Shown here in pieces: positions 1 to 5,057 of a stretch of 5,057 nt of DNA; the first letter of the stretch is position 1, and the number at the start of each line of letters is the position of its first letter. This DNA is from Ilumatobacteraceae bacterium. Its GTDB lineage: Bacteria > Actinomycetota > Acidimicrobiia > Acidimicrobiales > Ilumatobacteraceae. The notes under the pieces are model-generated. The model saw nothing but the letters and a program-made list of their open reading frames with translations, was not told the DNA's origin and did no database searches. Location: the NCBI GenBank assembly GCA_025464045.1, contig JAODBQ010000457.1, positions 1 through 5,057 on the forward strand, in the 5' to 3' direction. A program made the translations under genes and the position numbers.

Positions 1-1405
1 CTGCCGGCGCTTGCACCGGCGGGATGGAGAAGGACGGCAGGCTCACGCCCGCCGCGGGCACGGTCGCACCGGGCACGCCCACCGCGAGCACGGTCGCAAC
101 GGGCACGGTCGCAACGGGCACGGTCGCACCGGGCACCGTGGCACCGGCGACGGTGGCGCCCGGCAGCGCGGCGACGGACGGGCTGACCCCATCGCTCGCG
201 ACCGTCACCGCAACTGGGACACCCGGCCGCTCGACACCGGGCGCGGCGCCATCGGGCGCAGCGACATCGGGCAGTTCGAGACCGGGCAGCTCGCCGACCG
301 CTGCGCCAATCGCCGCACCGTCGACGCTCCCGCCGGACGTACCCGACGACCCACCGCCGGCGTTCGTCACGATGGTCGTGGCCGCGGGGTCGACCGCGCT
401 CGCGAAGGTGCCGCGCCCGCTCGCCGTCGTGCCGTTCGGCGGCGCGGCGACGATCAACGTCACCGTCGCCTGCGGTCGCGGGTCCGGATGGTCCTGTAGT
501 CCACGATTGATCCCGTAGGCGACGGTCGGCACGGCGATCAGCGCGACCGCAGCCACCTTGACGAGTGCGCCGGCACCCAGCAGTGCGGCCCATGTGCCAC
601 CCACCGCCGCCGAGGTGAGCGCGACCCCGGTCCCGACCGTGGCGGCCCCGGCGCCCGCGGCGGCGATCGGTCCCTGCAGCGAACGCAGGCTCGCGTTGAG
701 GTCTCCCAGCTCGTCCACGGCCCGACTGCACTCGTTGCACCGTGCGAGGTGCTGCTCGATCTCGGCGCGCTCGGTCGGGCGCAGGTTGTCACGGACGTAC
801 GCGCCGAGTCGCGGGACCACGCTCGCACAGCCCACCCCGGTCGCCTCGGTGACGTGCTGTGTGAGGTACGCCTCCGCGAACGCCTGCCGAGCTCGCCGCG
901 ACAACGCCGCCGTGGCGTTGGGCGCCAGCTCCAGCTCGCGCGCGACCTCGGACGCCGGGCGTTGCTCCACCTCGGTCAACCACAACGTGCGCTGCCACCG
1001 GGGCGACAGCGACGAGAACGCGCGAGCGACCGTGTCGGCTTCGACGTAGCGCTCCGGATCCTCCAGCGCCGCCCCGCTCGCGGCTTCCACCTGGGTGGTG
1101 TCGACCGGCGTGGGAGGTCGGCGACGCACGTAGCACCCATTGCGGACGCAGGCGAGCAGGTAGGCGCGGAAGTTATCGGTCGGGCCGCGACCGTTGCGCA
1201 TCGCGTTGAGCACACCGGTGAACGCCTCGGCGACGACGTCCTCGACGTCGTCGCGGGAGCGACAGATGCAGCGGGCCGTCGTCTTCGCGGCGCGGAGGTG
1301 GCGGCGGTAGAGCTCGGCAAAGGCATCGTCGTCCCCGTCGCGGGCGAGCAGGGTCAGCGTCTCGTCGGTGTCACCGGGTTGAGAACGCCGCACCTGGAGC
1401 GTCAT
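1..1405 (-). CDS. ECF-type sigma factor fused to zinc-finger anti-sigma-like domain, membrane segment and low-complexity tail (3' end beyond window)
   Basis: The frame is open from ATG at 1405 to the left edge, giving 468 codons with no stop, so the C-terminus is missing. Residues about 20-95 match sigma-70 region 2: DDAFAELY, then the acidic DDVEDVVAEAF helix (52-62), then NFRAYLLACVRN (78-89), like the region 2.4 helix. Residues about 128-182 match region 4, with a helix-turn-helix near 150-175 (RPASEVARELELAPNATAAL). A zf-HC2-like motif follows: C193, then H219-x3-C223-x2-C226, as in zinc-binding anti-sigma factors. An Ala/Gly/Val-rich hydrophobic stretch spans about 247-299 (one or two membrane passes, K283 between). 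The rest is a Gly/Ala/Pro/Val/Thr-rich tail with pentapeptide repeats at 416-450, probably outside the membrane. Known: sigma factors with C-terminal zinc-finger and membrane extensions occur in some actinobacterial ECF groups. Inferred: a membrane-tethered regulator that might be released by proteolysis. The start is supported by GGAG 6 nt upstream. Target genes are unknown. Confidence 0.85.
   Translation of the reverse strand, partial: MTLQVRRSQPGDTDETLTLLARDGDDDAFAELYRRHLRAAKTTARCICRSRDDVEDVVAEAFTGVLNAMRNGRGPTDNFRAYLLACVRNGCYVRRRPPTPVDTTQVEAASGAALEDPERYVEADTVARAFSSLSPRWQRTLWLTEVEQRPASEVARELELAPNATAALSRRARQAFAEAYLTQHVTEATGVGCASVVPRLGAYVRDNLRPTERAEIEQHLARCNECSRAVDELGDLNASLRSLQGPIAAAGAGAATVGTGVALTSAAVGGTWAALLGAGALVKVAAVALIAVPTVAYGINRGLQDHPDPRPQATVTLIVAAPPNGTTASGRGTFASAVDPAATTIVTNAGGGSSGTSGGSVDGAAIGAAVGELPGLELPDVAAPDGAAPGVERPGVPVAVTVASDGVSPSVAALPGATVAGATVPGATVPVATVPVATVLAVGVPGATVPAAGVSLPSFSIPPVQAPA
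56..160 (-). repeat. Seven tandem 15-bp units encoding an (V/G)-A-T-V-P-type pentapeptide
   Basis: Units begin at 56, 71, 86, 101, 116, 131 and 146, each 15 bp. Units 86 and 101 differ at a single base; 71, 131 and 146 are more diverged. On the coding (minus) strand each unit reads as one pentapeptide, e.g. V431-A-T-V-P435, with the variants G-A-T-V-P and V-A-T-V-L. The period is a multiple of three, so copy-number change keeps the frame. The repeat lies in the presumed extracytoplasmic tail of the sigma-fusion protein and may act as a flexible spacer. Confidence 0.85.
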
Positions 1406-1409
1406 CCCA

Positions 1410-1418
1410 CTCTCCCCC
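1410..1418 (-). promoter_or_regulatory. Ribosome binding site of the sigma-fusion gene
   Basis: On the minus strand GGGGGAGAG precedes the ATG, with GGAG ending 6 nt before it. This supports the ATG at 1405 as the start. Its 5' two bases (1417-1418) belong to one arm of the dyad element at 1417-1454. Confidence 0.65.
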
Positions 1419-1454
1419 ACGAGGCACGCACAGCGGGCCCGCACGCCCTCGTGG
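1417..1454. repeat. Dyad-symmetric element in the sigma-fusion gene's leader
   Basis: Perfect 8-bp arms CCACGAGG (1417-1424) and CCTCGTGG (1447-1454) flank a 22-bp interior that contains a perfect 10-bp palindrome, GCGGGCCCGC (1433-1442). The element ends 11 bp before the start codon and abuts the Shine-Dalgarno. It could be a protein-binding site or an mRNA hairpin beside the ribosome binding site; the sequence alone does not decide. High GC raises the chance level of such palindromes. Confidence 0.4.
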
Positions 1455-1458
1455 TGTG

Positions 1459-1487
1459 AAGGTACCCCAATGAGTGGCCCTGGCGAA
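1459..1487 (-). promoter_or_regulatory. Possible promoter of the sigma-fusion gene
   Basis: On the minus strand TTCGCC (1487-1482) and TACCTT (1464-1459) are separated by 17 nt. The second fits the TAnnnT -10 consensus; the first matches TTGACA at only three of six positions. The predicted transcript would start near 1452, inside the dyad element. The gene could also be read through from the desaturase gene, which lies upstream on the same strand. Confidence 0.3.
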
Positions 1488-1512
1488 CCTCCGCGCGGGC
1501 GGGGCCGCGTCG

Positions 1513-2445
1513 TCAGACCGCAGCGGGAGCAGCGCTCGCGAGGCGATCGGTCGAGCGGTGCACGGCGGCGCGGATGCGCCCGATGCGCCGGACCACGGCC
1601 TCGCGCGCCTGCTCGGCCTCGGCGTCCAGCCCCTCCACGGACGCGACCTTCCACCAGTTCAGGACCACCGGCTCGAGGATCTGGTCGTGGTGCTGGCGCA
1701 TGTTGTAGAGGCCGGCGCTGGCGATCATCGATGCGTGCTGCTTGAAGTCCGGGATCCCGGTGCCGGGCATCTCGAACTCGCGGACCTGACGCTCGATCGC
1801 CGGCAGGACCAACGAGGGGGCCATCGCCAGCGCCGCCGAGGTGAGGTCGCGGTAGAAGAGGTAGTGGAAGTTCTCGTCGGCGGCGACCCGGTTGATCAGC
1901 TCGTAGCCGGCCTTGCCGACCGGGTGGTCGCCGAGGCAGGTGCGCAGCGCGGTGCCGGTGTTGCGGTGGGCGATGCGCGTCGCCAGCTCCTGCAGGGCCA
2001 CGTAGACGAAGCCGTCAACCGCCGACGTCGGCTCGGGGACGACACCACCGGACATCTGCGCCATCCGGCCGTCCTCCAGCGCCCACGGGTCGATCGTGCG
2101 GGTGACCGTCATGAAGTCGCGCAGCGCGATCGAGTGACGGGCCTCCTCCGCAGTCCAGCGGTGCGACCACTCCCGCCACACCCCGGTGTTGCCGAACATC
2201 CGGTCGATCGTGCGGAAGTAGTACGGCAGGTTGTCCTCGGTGAGCAGGTTGACGAACAGGGCGCTGCGGACGGCCGGCGGGATCGCCAGCTCCTCGGGAT
2301 CCCAGCCGGTCTCGCGATCGAAGTCGCGTCCGAGGCCCCACGGCACGTACTCGTGCGGGTACCACGGCTTGCACGTGGCGGCGTGCCGGGCAGCGAGTTG
2401 CTCGGCGATCGGCGACAGCTCCTGGAGCAGTTCGCACTCGTTCAT
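1513..2445 (-). CDS. Acyl-[acyl-carrier-protein] desaturase (soluble diiron, DesA family)
   Basis: Soluble diiron enzyme of the fatty acid desaturase type 2 family. It introduces a cis double bond into an acyl chain carried on ACP, using O2 and reduced ferredoxin, in the cytoplasm. Numbered from the first ATG (2454; 313 residues), all six iron ligands are present: E73 in TEDN, E104 and H107 in EEARH, E156 in LQELATR, E194 and H197 in DENFH. These align with castor E105, E143/H146, E196 and E229/H232. The C-terminal part (IPDFKQHASMIASAGLYNMR) strongly resembles mycobacterial DesA1/DesA2. ATG codons lie at 2454 and 2445. The GGGAGG directly abuts the first but lies 9 nt before the second, so 2445 (310 residues) is the better start. 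The gene diverges from the oxidoreductase gene; a palindromic operator candidate lies just upstream. The position of the double bond cannot be told from sequence. Confidence 0.93.
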   Translation of the reverse strand: MNECELLQELSPIAEQLAARHAATCKPWYPHEYVPWGLGRDFDRETGWDPEELAIPPAVRSALFVNLLTEDNLPYYFRTIDRMFGNTGVWREWSHRWTAEEARHSIALRDFMTVTRTIDPWALEDGRMAQMSGGVVPEPTSAVDGFVYVALQELATRIAHRNTGTALRTCLGDHPVGKAGYELINRVAADENFHYLFYRDLTSAALAMAPSLVLPAIERQVREFEMPGTGIPDFKQHASMIASAGLYNMRQHHDQILEPVVLNWWKVASVEGLDAEAEQAREAVVRRIGRIRAAVHRSTDRLASAAPAAV

Positions 2446-2454
2446 CCGATTCAT

Positions 2455-2460
2455 CCTCCC
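2455..2460 (-). promoter_or_regulatory. Ribosome binding site deciding the desaturase start
   Basis: On the minus strand GGGAGG sits with zero spacing to the ATG at 2454 and 9 nt before the ATG at 2445. The second spacing is workable, so translation most likely begins at 2445, three codons inside the longest frame. An alternative is a leaderless start at 2454, because a TAGGGT hexamer lies just 5' of the GGGAGG. Confidence 0.55.
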
Positions 2461-2462
2461 AC

Positions 2463-2482
2463 CCTACCTACTGGTCGGTAGG
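2463..2482. promoter_or_regulatory. Imperfect palindrome, candidate TetR-family operator
   Basis: Twenty-bp dyad in the divergent desaturase/oxidoreductase control region. Arms CCTACC (2463-2468) and GGTAGG (2477-2482) are perfect; overall 8 of 10 base pairs are symmetric, with mismatches only at 2469/2476 and 2472/2473. The half-site GGTCGGTAGG resembles operators of the TACCGACC/GGTCGGTA type bound by TetR-family repressors (from memory; no search made). It lies 2 bp upstream of the desaturase ribosome binding site, where bound protein would block transcription. No regulator gene is in the window. Confidence 0.5.
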
Positions 2483-2516
2483 CACGCTCGTCACGACCTC
2501 GTTCATACCCAATCAC

Positions 2517-2522
2517 TACCCT
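2517..2522 (+). promoter_or_regulatory. Probable -10 element of a leaderless oxidoreductase transcript
   Basis: TACCCT fits the actinobacterial TAnnnT -10 consensus, with exactly 7 nt between it and the ATG at 2530. This is the spacing expected if transcription starts at the A of the ATG. No Shine-Dalgarno is present: the bases before the ATG are pyrimidine-rich. No convincing -35 was found. Confidence 0.4.
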
Positions 2523-2529
2523 CCGCACG

Positions 2530-3387
2530 ATGCGCATCGGCGTCCTCATCTTTCCCACCGACCTCGGCATCCAACCGATCGAGCTCGCCCGCGAGGCCGA
2601 GGCCCGCGGCTTCGACTCGCTGTGGTTCCCGGAGCACTCCCACATCCCCACCTCGCGCATCACACCGTGGGGCGGCCAGGCGGGCGCACCGCCGCTGCCC
2701 GAGCAGTACTGGCGCACGCATGACCAGTTCATCGCGCTCACCGCCGCGGCGGCGGTGACCTCGACGATCCGCCTCGGCACCGGGATCACCCTGGTCGCCC
2801 AGCGCGACCCCCTGTGGTTGGCCAAGGAGGTGGCGTCGCTCGACGTCATCTCGGGAGGTCGGGCGATGCTCGGCATCGGCTACGGCTGGAATCACGAGGA
2901 GATGCGTGCCCACGGCATCGATCCCTCGACCCGTCGCAAGCTCGTGCGCGAGAAGGTCCTCGCGTGCAAGGCGCTGTGGACCGAGGACGAGGCCGAGTTC
3001 CACGGCGAGTTCGTCGACTTCGGCCCGGCATGGGCGTGGCCGAAGCCCGTCCAGCAACCGCATCCGCCGATCATCGTCGGCGCGTCGCCGACGCCGCTGC
3101 ACTTCCGCCACATCGTCGAGTACGGCGACGTGTGGATGCCGATCGAGGGCAGGTTCGAGATCGAGGACTCCTGGAAGCAGCTGCAACGCGCCGCCGAGGA
3201 GGCCGGCCGTTCGCCGGACGCGCTCGGGCTCGGCGTGTTCGGGGCCAAGCCCGACATGGCCCACCTCGCCCACCTGCGCGACATCGGCACGGCATACGTG
3301 GCGCTCGGTCTGCCGCCGCTGGATCGCGACGCCGCGCTGGCGACCATGGAGCAGTACGCGCCACTGGTCGCGGAGTTCAACCGCTGA
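2530..3387 (+). CDS. LLM-class flavin/F420-dependent oxidoreductase (Rv2161c-like)
   Basis: Complete 285-residue bacterial luciferase-like monooxygenase family protein, close to the usual length of the Rv2161c-type F420 subgroup. It starts with the beta-1 strand MRIGVLIFPTD, followed by AREAEARGFDSLWFPEHSHIP (20-40), the usual first helix and second strand of the TIM barrel. The family signature spans about 80-125: IRLGTGITLVAQRDP, then AKEVASLDVISGGR, then GIGYGWNHEEM. WPKPVQQPHPPIIVGA (170-185) is the conserved late segment of this class. Such enzymes carry hydride between F420 (or FMN) and a small organic substrate in the cytosol; the substrate cannot be predicted here. F420 use is inferred from family membership. 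The gene diverges from the desaturase and is convergent with the acyltransferase fusion, 28 bp apart. It has no Shine-Dalgarno and is likely leaderless. Confidence 0.9.
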   Translation: MRIGVLIFPTDLGIQPIELAREAEARGFDSLWFPEHSHIPTSRITPWGGQAGAPPLPEQYWRTHDQFIALTAAAAVTSTIRLGTGITLVAQRDPLWLAKEVASLDVISGGRAMLGIGYGWNHEEMRAHGIDPSTRRKLVREKVLACKALWTEDEAEFHGEFVDFGPAWAWPKPVQQPHPPIIVGASPTPLHFRHIVEYGDVWMPIEGRFEIEDSWKQLQRAAEEAGRSPDALGLGVFGAKPDMAHLAHLRDIGTAYVALGLPPLDRDAALATMEQYAPLVAEFNR

Positions 3388-3415
3388 CGCGCGGCCGGCG
3401 GCGACCGGCGGGACG

Positions 3416-4963
3416 TCAGCCGTCGCGGCCCGGGCGGCGCAGCCGTTCGGCGTGCTGGTCGCCCTTGTAGCCGGCCGGGAGCGCCGCGGCGATCTCCTCC
3501 TCCGTCGGCTCGTGCTCGACCCTGCTCTGCGCAGGCAGCAGGTCCATGATGGCCTGCATGATCCGCTTGGTGTCGGCGTCCGCGCTGCGATAGCCGAGTT
3601 TGATCGGCGCGCCGACGCGCACGGTGATCATCGGTGGCGAGACGACGTTGATGATGTTCGGCAACCGTGCCGAGCGCGGCCACACCTTCTCGGTCCCCCA
3701 CACCCCGATCGGGATCACCGGCGCCTTGCTCAGCTTCGCCAGCCGCGCCGCGCCCCACCTGCCCGTGAGCTCGGTGTCGTAGAACGCCCGGCCCCTCGGG
3801 ATCGTGCCCTGGGGCATCATCGCCACGAGATCGCCGTTGGCGAGCGCCTCCGCGGCGGCCTCGAGCGGCTCGTCGCTGCCCGTGCCGCGATCGACGCGGA
3901 TCCCACCCATCGCCGTGGCGAGCTGGCCGATGATGGGCGCATCGAACACCTCCTTCTTACCGAGGAAGCGCACCGTGCGTTCGGTGCGGGCGATGGTCAG
4001 CGCGATCGCGGCGGAGTCGAAGTAGCTGCGGTGGTTGGAGACGAGGATCGCCGGCCCGCTGGCGGGGATGCGCTCGGTGCCGCCGATGTCGAACTTGGCG
4101 TAGGGGAAGAACAACGGATGGGTGAAGCTCATCGCCATTCGTTGCAGATCGGCGTTGATGATCGGGACCTTCGCCATGCTGTGCACCTCCAGGTGCTCGT
4201 TCCCGTCAGGGTCGTCGGGAACGTGTGACAGGTCGAGCGTCGGCCAACGGCGCGCCACTGCCATCAACCGCATCCGTGGGTCGGGGTTGACCACGTAGGG
4301 GTGACCGACGGAGGCCAGCAACGGCGTGTCGTAGATGCTGTCGCTGTACGCGAAGCTCGCGGCGAGATCGATGCTGTGCTCGTCGGCCCACTGCCGCACC
4401 GCGGCGAGCTTGCCGGCGCTCCACACGAACGGTCCGTCGAGCGAACCGTCGTACGTGCCGTCGGCCCCGACCCCGTACCGGGTGGCGATCACGGCATCGA
4501 GCCCGATCAGCCGGGCGAGCGGCTCGACGAGGTCGTACGGCGAGGTGGTGGCCATCACGAGCGGCCGCCCACGGCGCCGGTGCTCGGCGAAGACGGTCGC
4601 GGCGAGGGGTTGGACGAGCGCGGCGAGCTGTGGCGCAGCGGCCTCGCCGGCGCGCTGCACCGCCTCCCGCGACCGGCCCTTGGCCAGTGCGGCCCCTTGA
4701 CGGGCGAGTGCCATCGACGGCAGCGTCTCGCCGACGGCGTTGAACAACCGGTAGAGGAGGCCCTCGCCCGGGATCGAGCGACTGGTGAACCCGGCCTCGC
4801 GCATCGCTGCCGAGAACACGGTCCCCGACGCTTCCGCGAGCAGCGTGCGATCGAGGTCGAAGAAGGCGGCCCCGGATCCGGTGCCTGTCCGGGTGTCACT
4901 CGCCGGCACGATCGCCGTCACGATCGCCGCGCCTGTCCCACGACCACCGGCTGGTGCGCTCAC
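3416..4963 (-). CDS. plsC: HAD-IB phosphatase / 1-acyl-sn-glycerol-3-phosphate acyltransferase fusion
   Basis: Two-domain protein of 515 residues, the arrangement of M. tuberculosis Rv2483c (PlsC). Residues 33-245 are a HAD subfamily IB (phosphoserine phosphatase-like) hydrolase: motif I FFDLDRT with nucleophile D36 and acid D38, motif II ATTS (138-141), K185 as motif III, and D208/D212 in SDSIYD as motif IV. Residues about 265-480 are a PlsC acyltransferase: N310-H311-x4-D316, GGIRVDRG (353-360), PQGTIPRG (384-391) and VIPIG (416-420). The acyltransferase makes phosphatidic acid from lysophosphatidate at the membrane. The HAD substrate is unknown, and serine synthesis is not implied. Block III has Q385 where classical PlsC has Glu. 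The GTG start at 4963 has no Shine-Dalgarno but has a TAnnnT 7 nt upstream, so a leaderless start is favoured. In-frame GTGs at 4921 and 4909 are alternatives; both keep the whole HAD domain, since the first 30 residues are low-complexity. Confidence 0.92.
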   Translation of the reverse strand: MSAPAGGRGTGAAIVTAIVPASDTRTGTGSGAAFFDLDRTLLAEASGTVFSAAMREAGFTSRSIPGEGLLYRLFNAVGETLPSMALARQGAALAKGRSREAVQRAGEAAAPQLAALVQPLAATVFAEHRRRGRPLVMATTSPYDLVEPLARLIGLDAVIATRYGVGADGTYDGSLDGPFVWSAGKLAAVRQWADEHSIDLAASFAYSDSIYDTPLLASVGHPYVVNPDPRMRLMAVARRWPTLDLSHVPDDPDGNEHLEVHSMAKVPIINADLQRMAMSFTHPLFFPYAKFDIGGTERIPASGPAILVSNHRSYFDSAAIALTIARTERTVRFLGKKEVFDAPIIGQLATAMGGIRVDRGTGSDEPLEAAAEALANGDLVAMMPQGTIPRGRAFYDTELTGRWGAARLAKLSKAPVIPIGVWGTEKVWPRSARLPNIINVVSPPMITVRVGAPIKLGYRSADADTKRIMQAIMDLLPAQSRVEHEPTEEEIAAALPAGYKGDQHAERLRRPGRDG

Positions 4964-4970
4964 CGCGCAG

Positions 4971-4976
4971 ACTGTA
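4971..4976 (-). promoter_or_regulatory. Probable -10 element of a leaderless HAD-PlsC transcript
   Basis: On the minus strand TACAGT fits TAnnnT and ends 7 nt before the GTG at 4963, the same geometry as the oxidoreductase gene. No Shine-Dalgarno and no good -35 were found. The region where a -35 should lie is occupied by the T-tract and stem of the small RNA terminator. Confidence 0.4.
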
Positions 4977-4980
4977 CGCC

Positions 4981-5017
4981 AAAAAGGGAAAGGCCCCGCT
5001 TGGGGGAAGCGGGGCCT
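4981..5017 (-). terminator. Intrinsic terminator forming the second hairpin of the 6C-type RNA
   Basis: A perfect 11-bp GC-rich stem (arms 4991-5001 and 5007-5017) closes a five-base loop that is CCCCC on the minus strand. It is followed on the minus strand by a T-rich tract, TTCCCTTTTT (4990-4981). The plus strand has no T-tract after the stem, so it acts on minus-strand transcription, ending 17 bp before the HAD-PlsC start. Confidence 0.8.
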
Positions 5018-5057
5018 CTCAACCGGAACCCGGTGGATGGGGGATCCACCTTGTGGG
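4981..5057 (-). ncRNA. 6C: 6C-type small RNA (two C-loop hairpins; 5' end may lie beyond window)
   Basis: Read on the minus strand, two hairpins each display a C-only loop. The first has a 7-bp stem GGTGGAT/ATCCACC (5050-5044, 5038-5032) around CCCCC. The second is the 11-bp terminator stem around CCCCC. A linker of about 14 nt (GGGTTCCGGTTGAG) separates them partly. This is the hallmark of the actinobacterial 6C RNA, called B11 in mycobacteria, whose C-rich loops pair with G-rich sites in target mRNAs. Loops here have five C rather than six. In M. tuberculosis the RNA lies near the HAD-IB gene Rv3661 (from memory), and here it neighbours another HAD-IB gene. The 5' end and promoter are outside the window or at its edge. 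The strand is fixed by the C-loops and the T-tract. Confidence 0.8.

Noticed and set aside
1230..1254. A 25-bp near-perfect inverted repeat (11-bp arms, 3-nt centre)
   Set aside because: It encodes the acidic/valine helix DDVEDVVAE of sigma region 2; GAC and GTC codons are reverse complements, so the symmetry follows from the protein sequence.
749..1459. A 236-codon plus-strand open frame opposite the sigma-fusion gene, and the 24-518 plus-strand frame with TVAPGTV-like repeats
   Set aside because: Both are antisense to a gene with clear domain signatures and reflect high GC codon bias; they show no recognisable domain and no ribosome binding site.
1494..1509. Small hairpin (CGCGG/CCGCG, 6-nt loop) just after the desaturase stop codon
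   Set aside because: Five-bp stem with no following T-tract; cannot be told from background in this composition.
3394..3409. Small hairpin (GCCGG/CCGGC, 6-nt loop) between the convergent oxidoreductase and HAD-PlsC stop codons
   Set aside because: Only a 5-bp stem with no T-tract on either strand; too weak to call a terminator in GC-rich DNA.
2503..4228. Long open frames over the oxidoreductase and HAD-PlsC genes (minus 2503-3273, plus 2906-4228, minus 2892-3758)
   Set aside because: Arg/Ala-rich shadow translations overlapping well-identified enzymes in other frames.
4964..5056. The HAD-PlsC frame stays open upstream to the right edge, so the protein could be longer
   Set aside because: There is no ATG, GTG or TTG codon in that stretch and it crosses the small RNA terminator; the extra sequence matches no known N-terminal extension.
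5019..5057. A minus-strand frame ending in TGA at 5021-5019 that could be the 3' end of another gene
   Set aside because: Only 12 codons are visible and they coincide with the C-loop hairpin; the RNA explanation accounts for the structure better.

Overview
This is a GC-rich stretch of about 5 kb from an actinobacterium. The pointers are a six-ligand DesA-type acyl-ACP desaturase, an LLM-class F420-dependent oxidoreductase, a HAD-PlsC fusion like M. tuberculosis Rv2483c, and a 6C-type small RNA. An Acidimicrobiia-like or other deep-branching actinobacterium is a guess; no phylogenetic test was possible.

Layout, left to right. (1) Minus strand, 1-1405, running off the left edge: an ECF-type sigma factor fused in one chain to a zinc-finger anti-sigma-like domain, a hydrophobic membrane segment and a long low-complexity tail. 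The tail includes seven 15-bp tandem repeats (56-160). (2) A 107-bp gap (1406-1512) holding the sigma gene's ribosome binding site, a likely promoter and a dyad-symmetric element. (3) Minus strand, 1513-2445: acyl-ACP desaturase. (4) A short divergent control region (2446-2529) with a TetR-type imperfect palindrome. (5) Plus strand, 2530-3387: LLM-class flavin/F420 oxidoreductase. (6) Minus strand, 3416-4963, convergent with the previous gene and 28 bp away: HAD phosphatase-lysophosphatidate acyltransferase fusion. (7) Minus strand, 4981-5057, at the right edge: the 3' part or all of a 6C-type small RNA ending in an intrinsic terminator, only 17 bp upstream of the acyltransferase start codon.

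How the genes may work together. The desaturase (unsaturated acyl-ACP) and the PlsC-type acyltransferase (phosphatidic acid synthesis) both serve membrane lipid formation. They are separate transcription units with the oxidoreductase between them. The desaturase and oxidoreductase diverge from an 84-bp region with one palindromic operator candidate, so a single repressor could control both. The oxidoreductase and the acyltransferase both lack a Shine-Dalgarno sequence and carry a TAnnnT hexamer exactly 7 nt before the start codon, suggesting leaderless transcripts.

The most interesting elements are the one-chain sigma/anti-sigma membrane protein with its repeat tail, the 6C RNA abutting the acyltransferase gene on the same strand, and the palindromic operator. 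There is no stretch over 300 bases without a gene.
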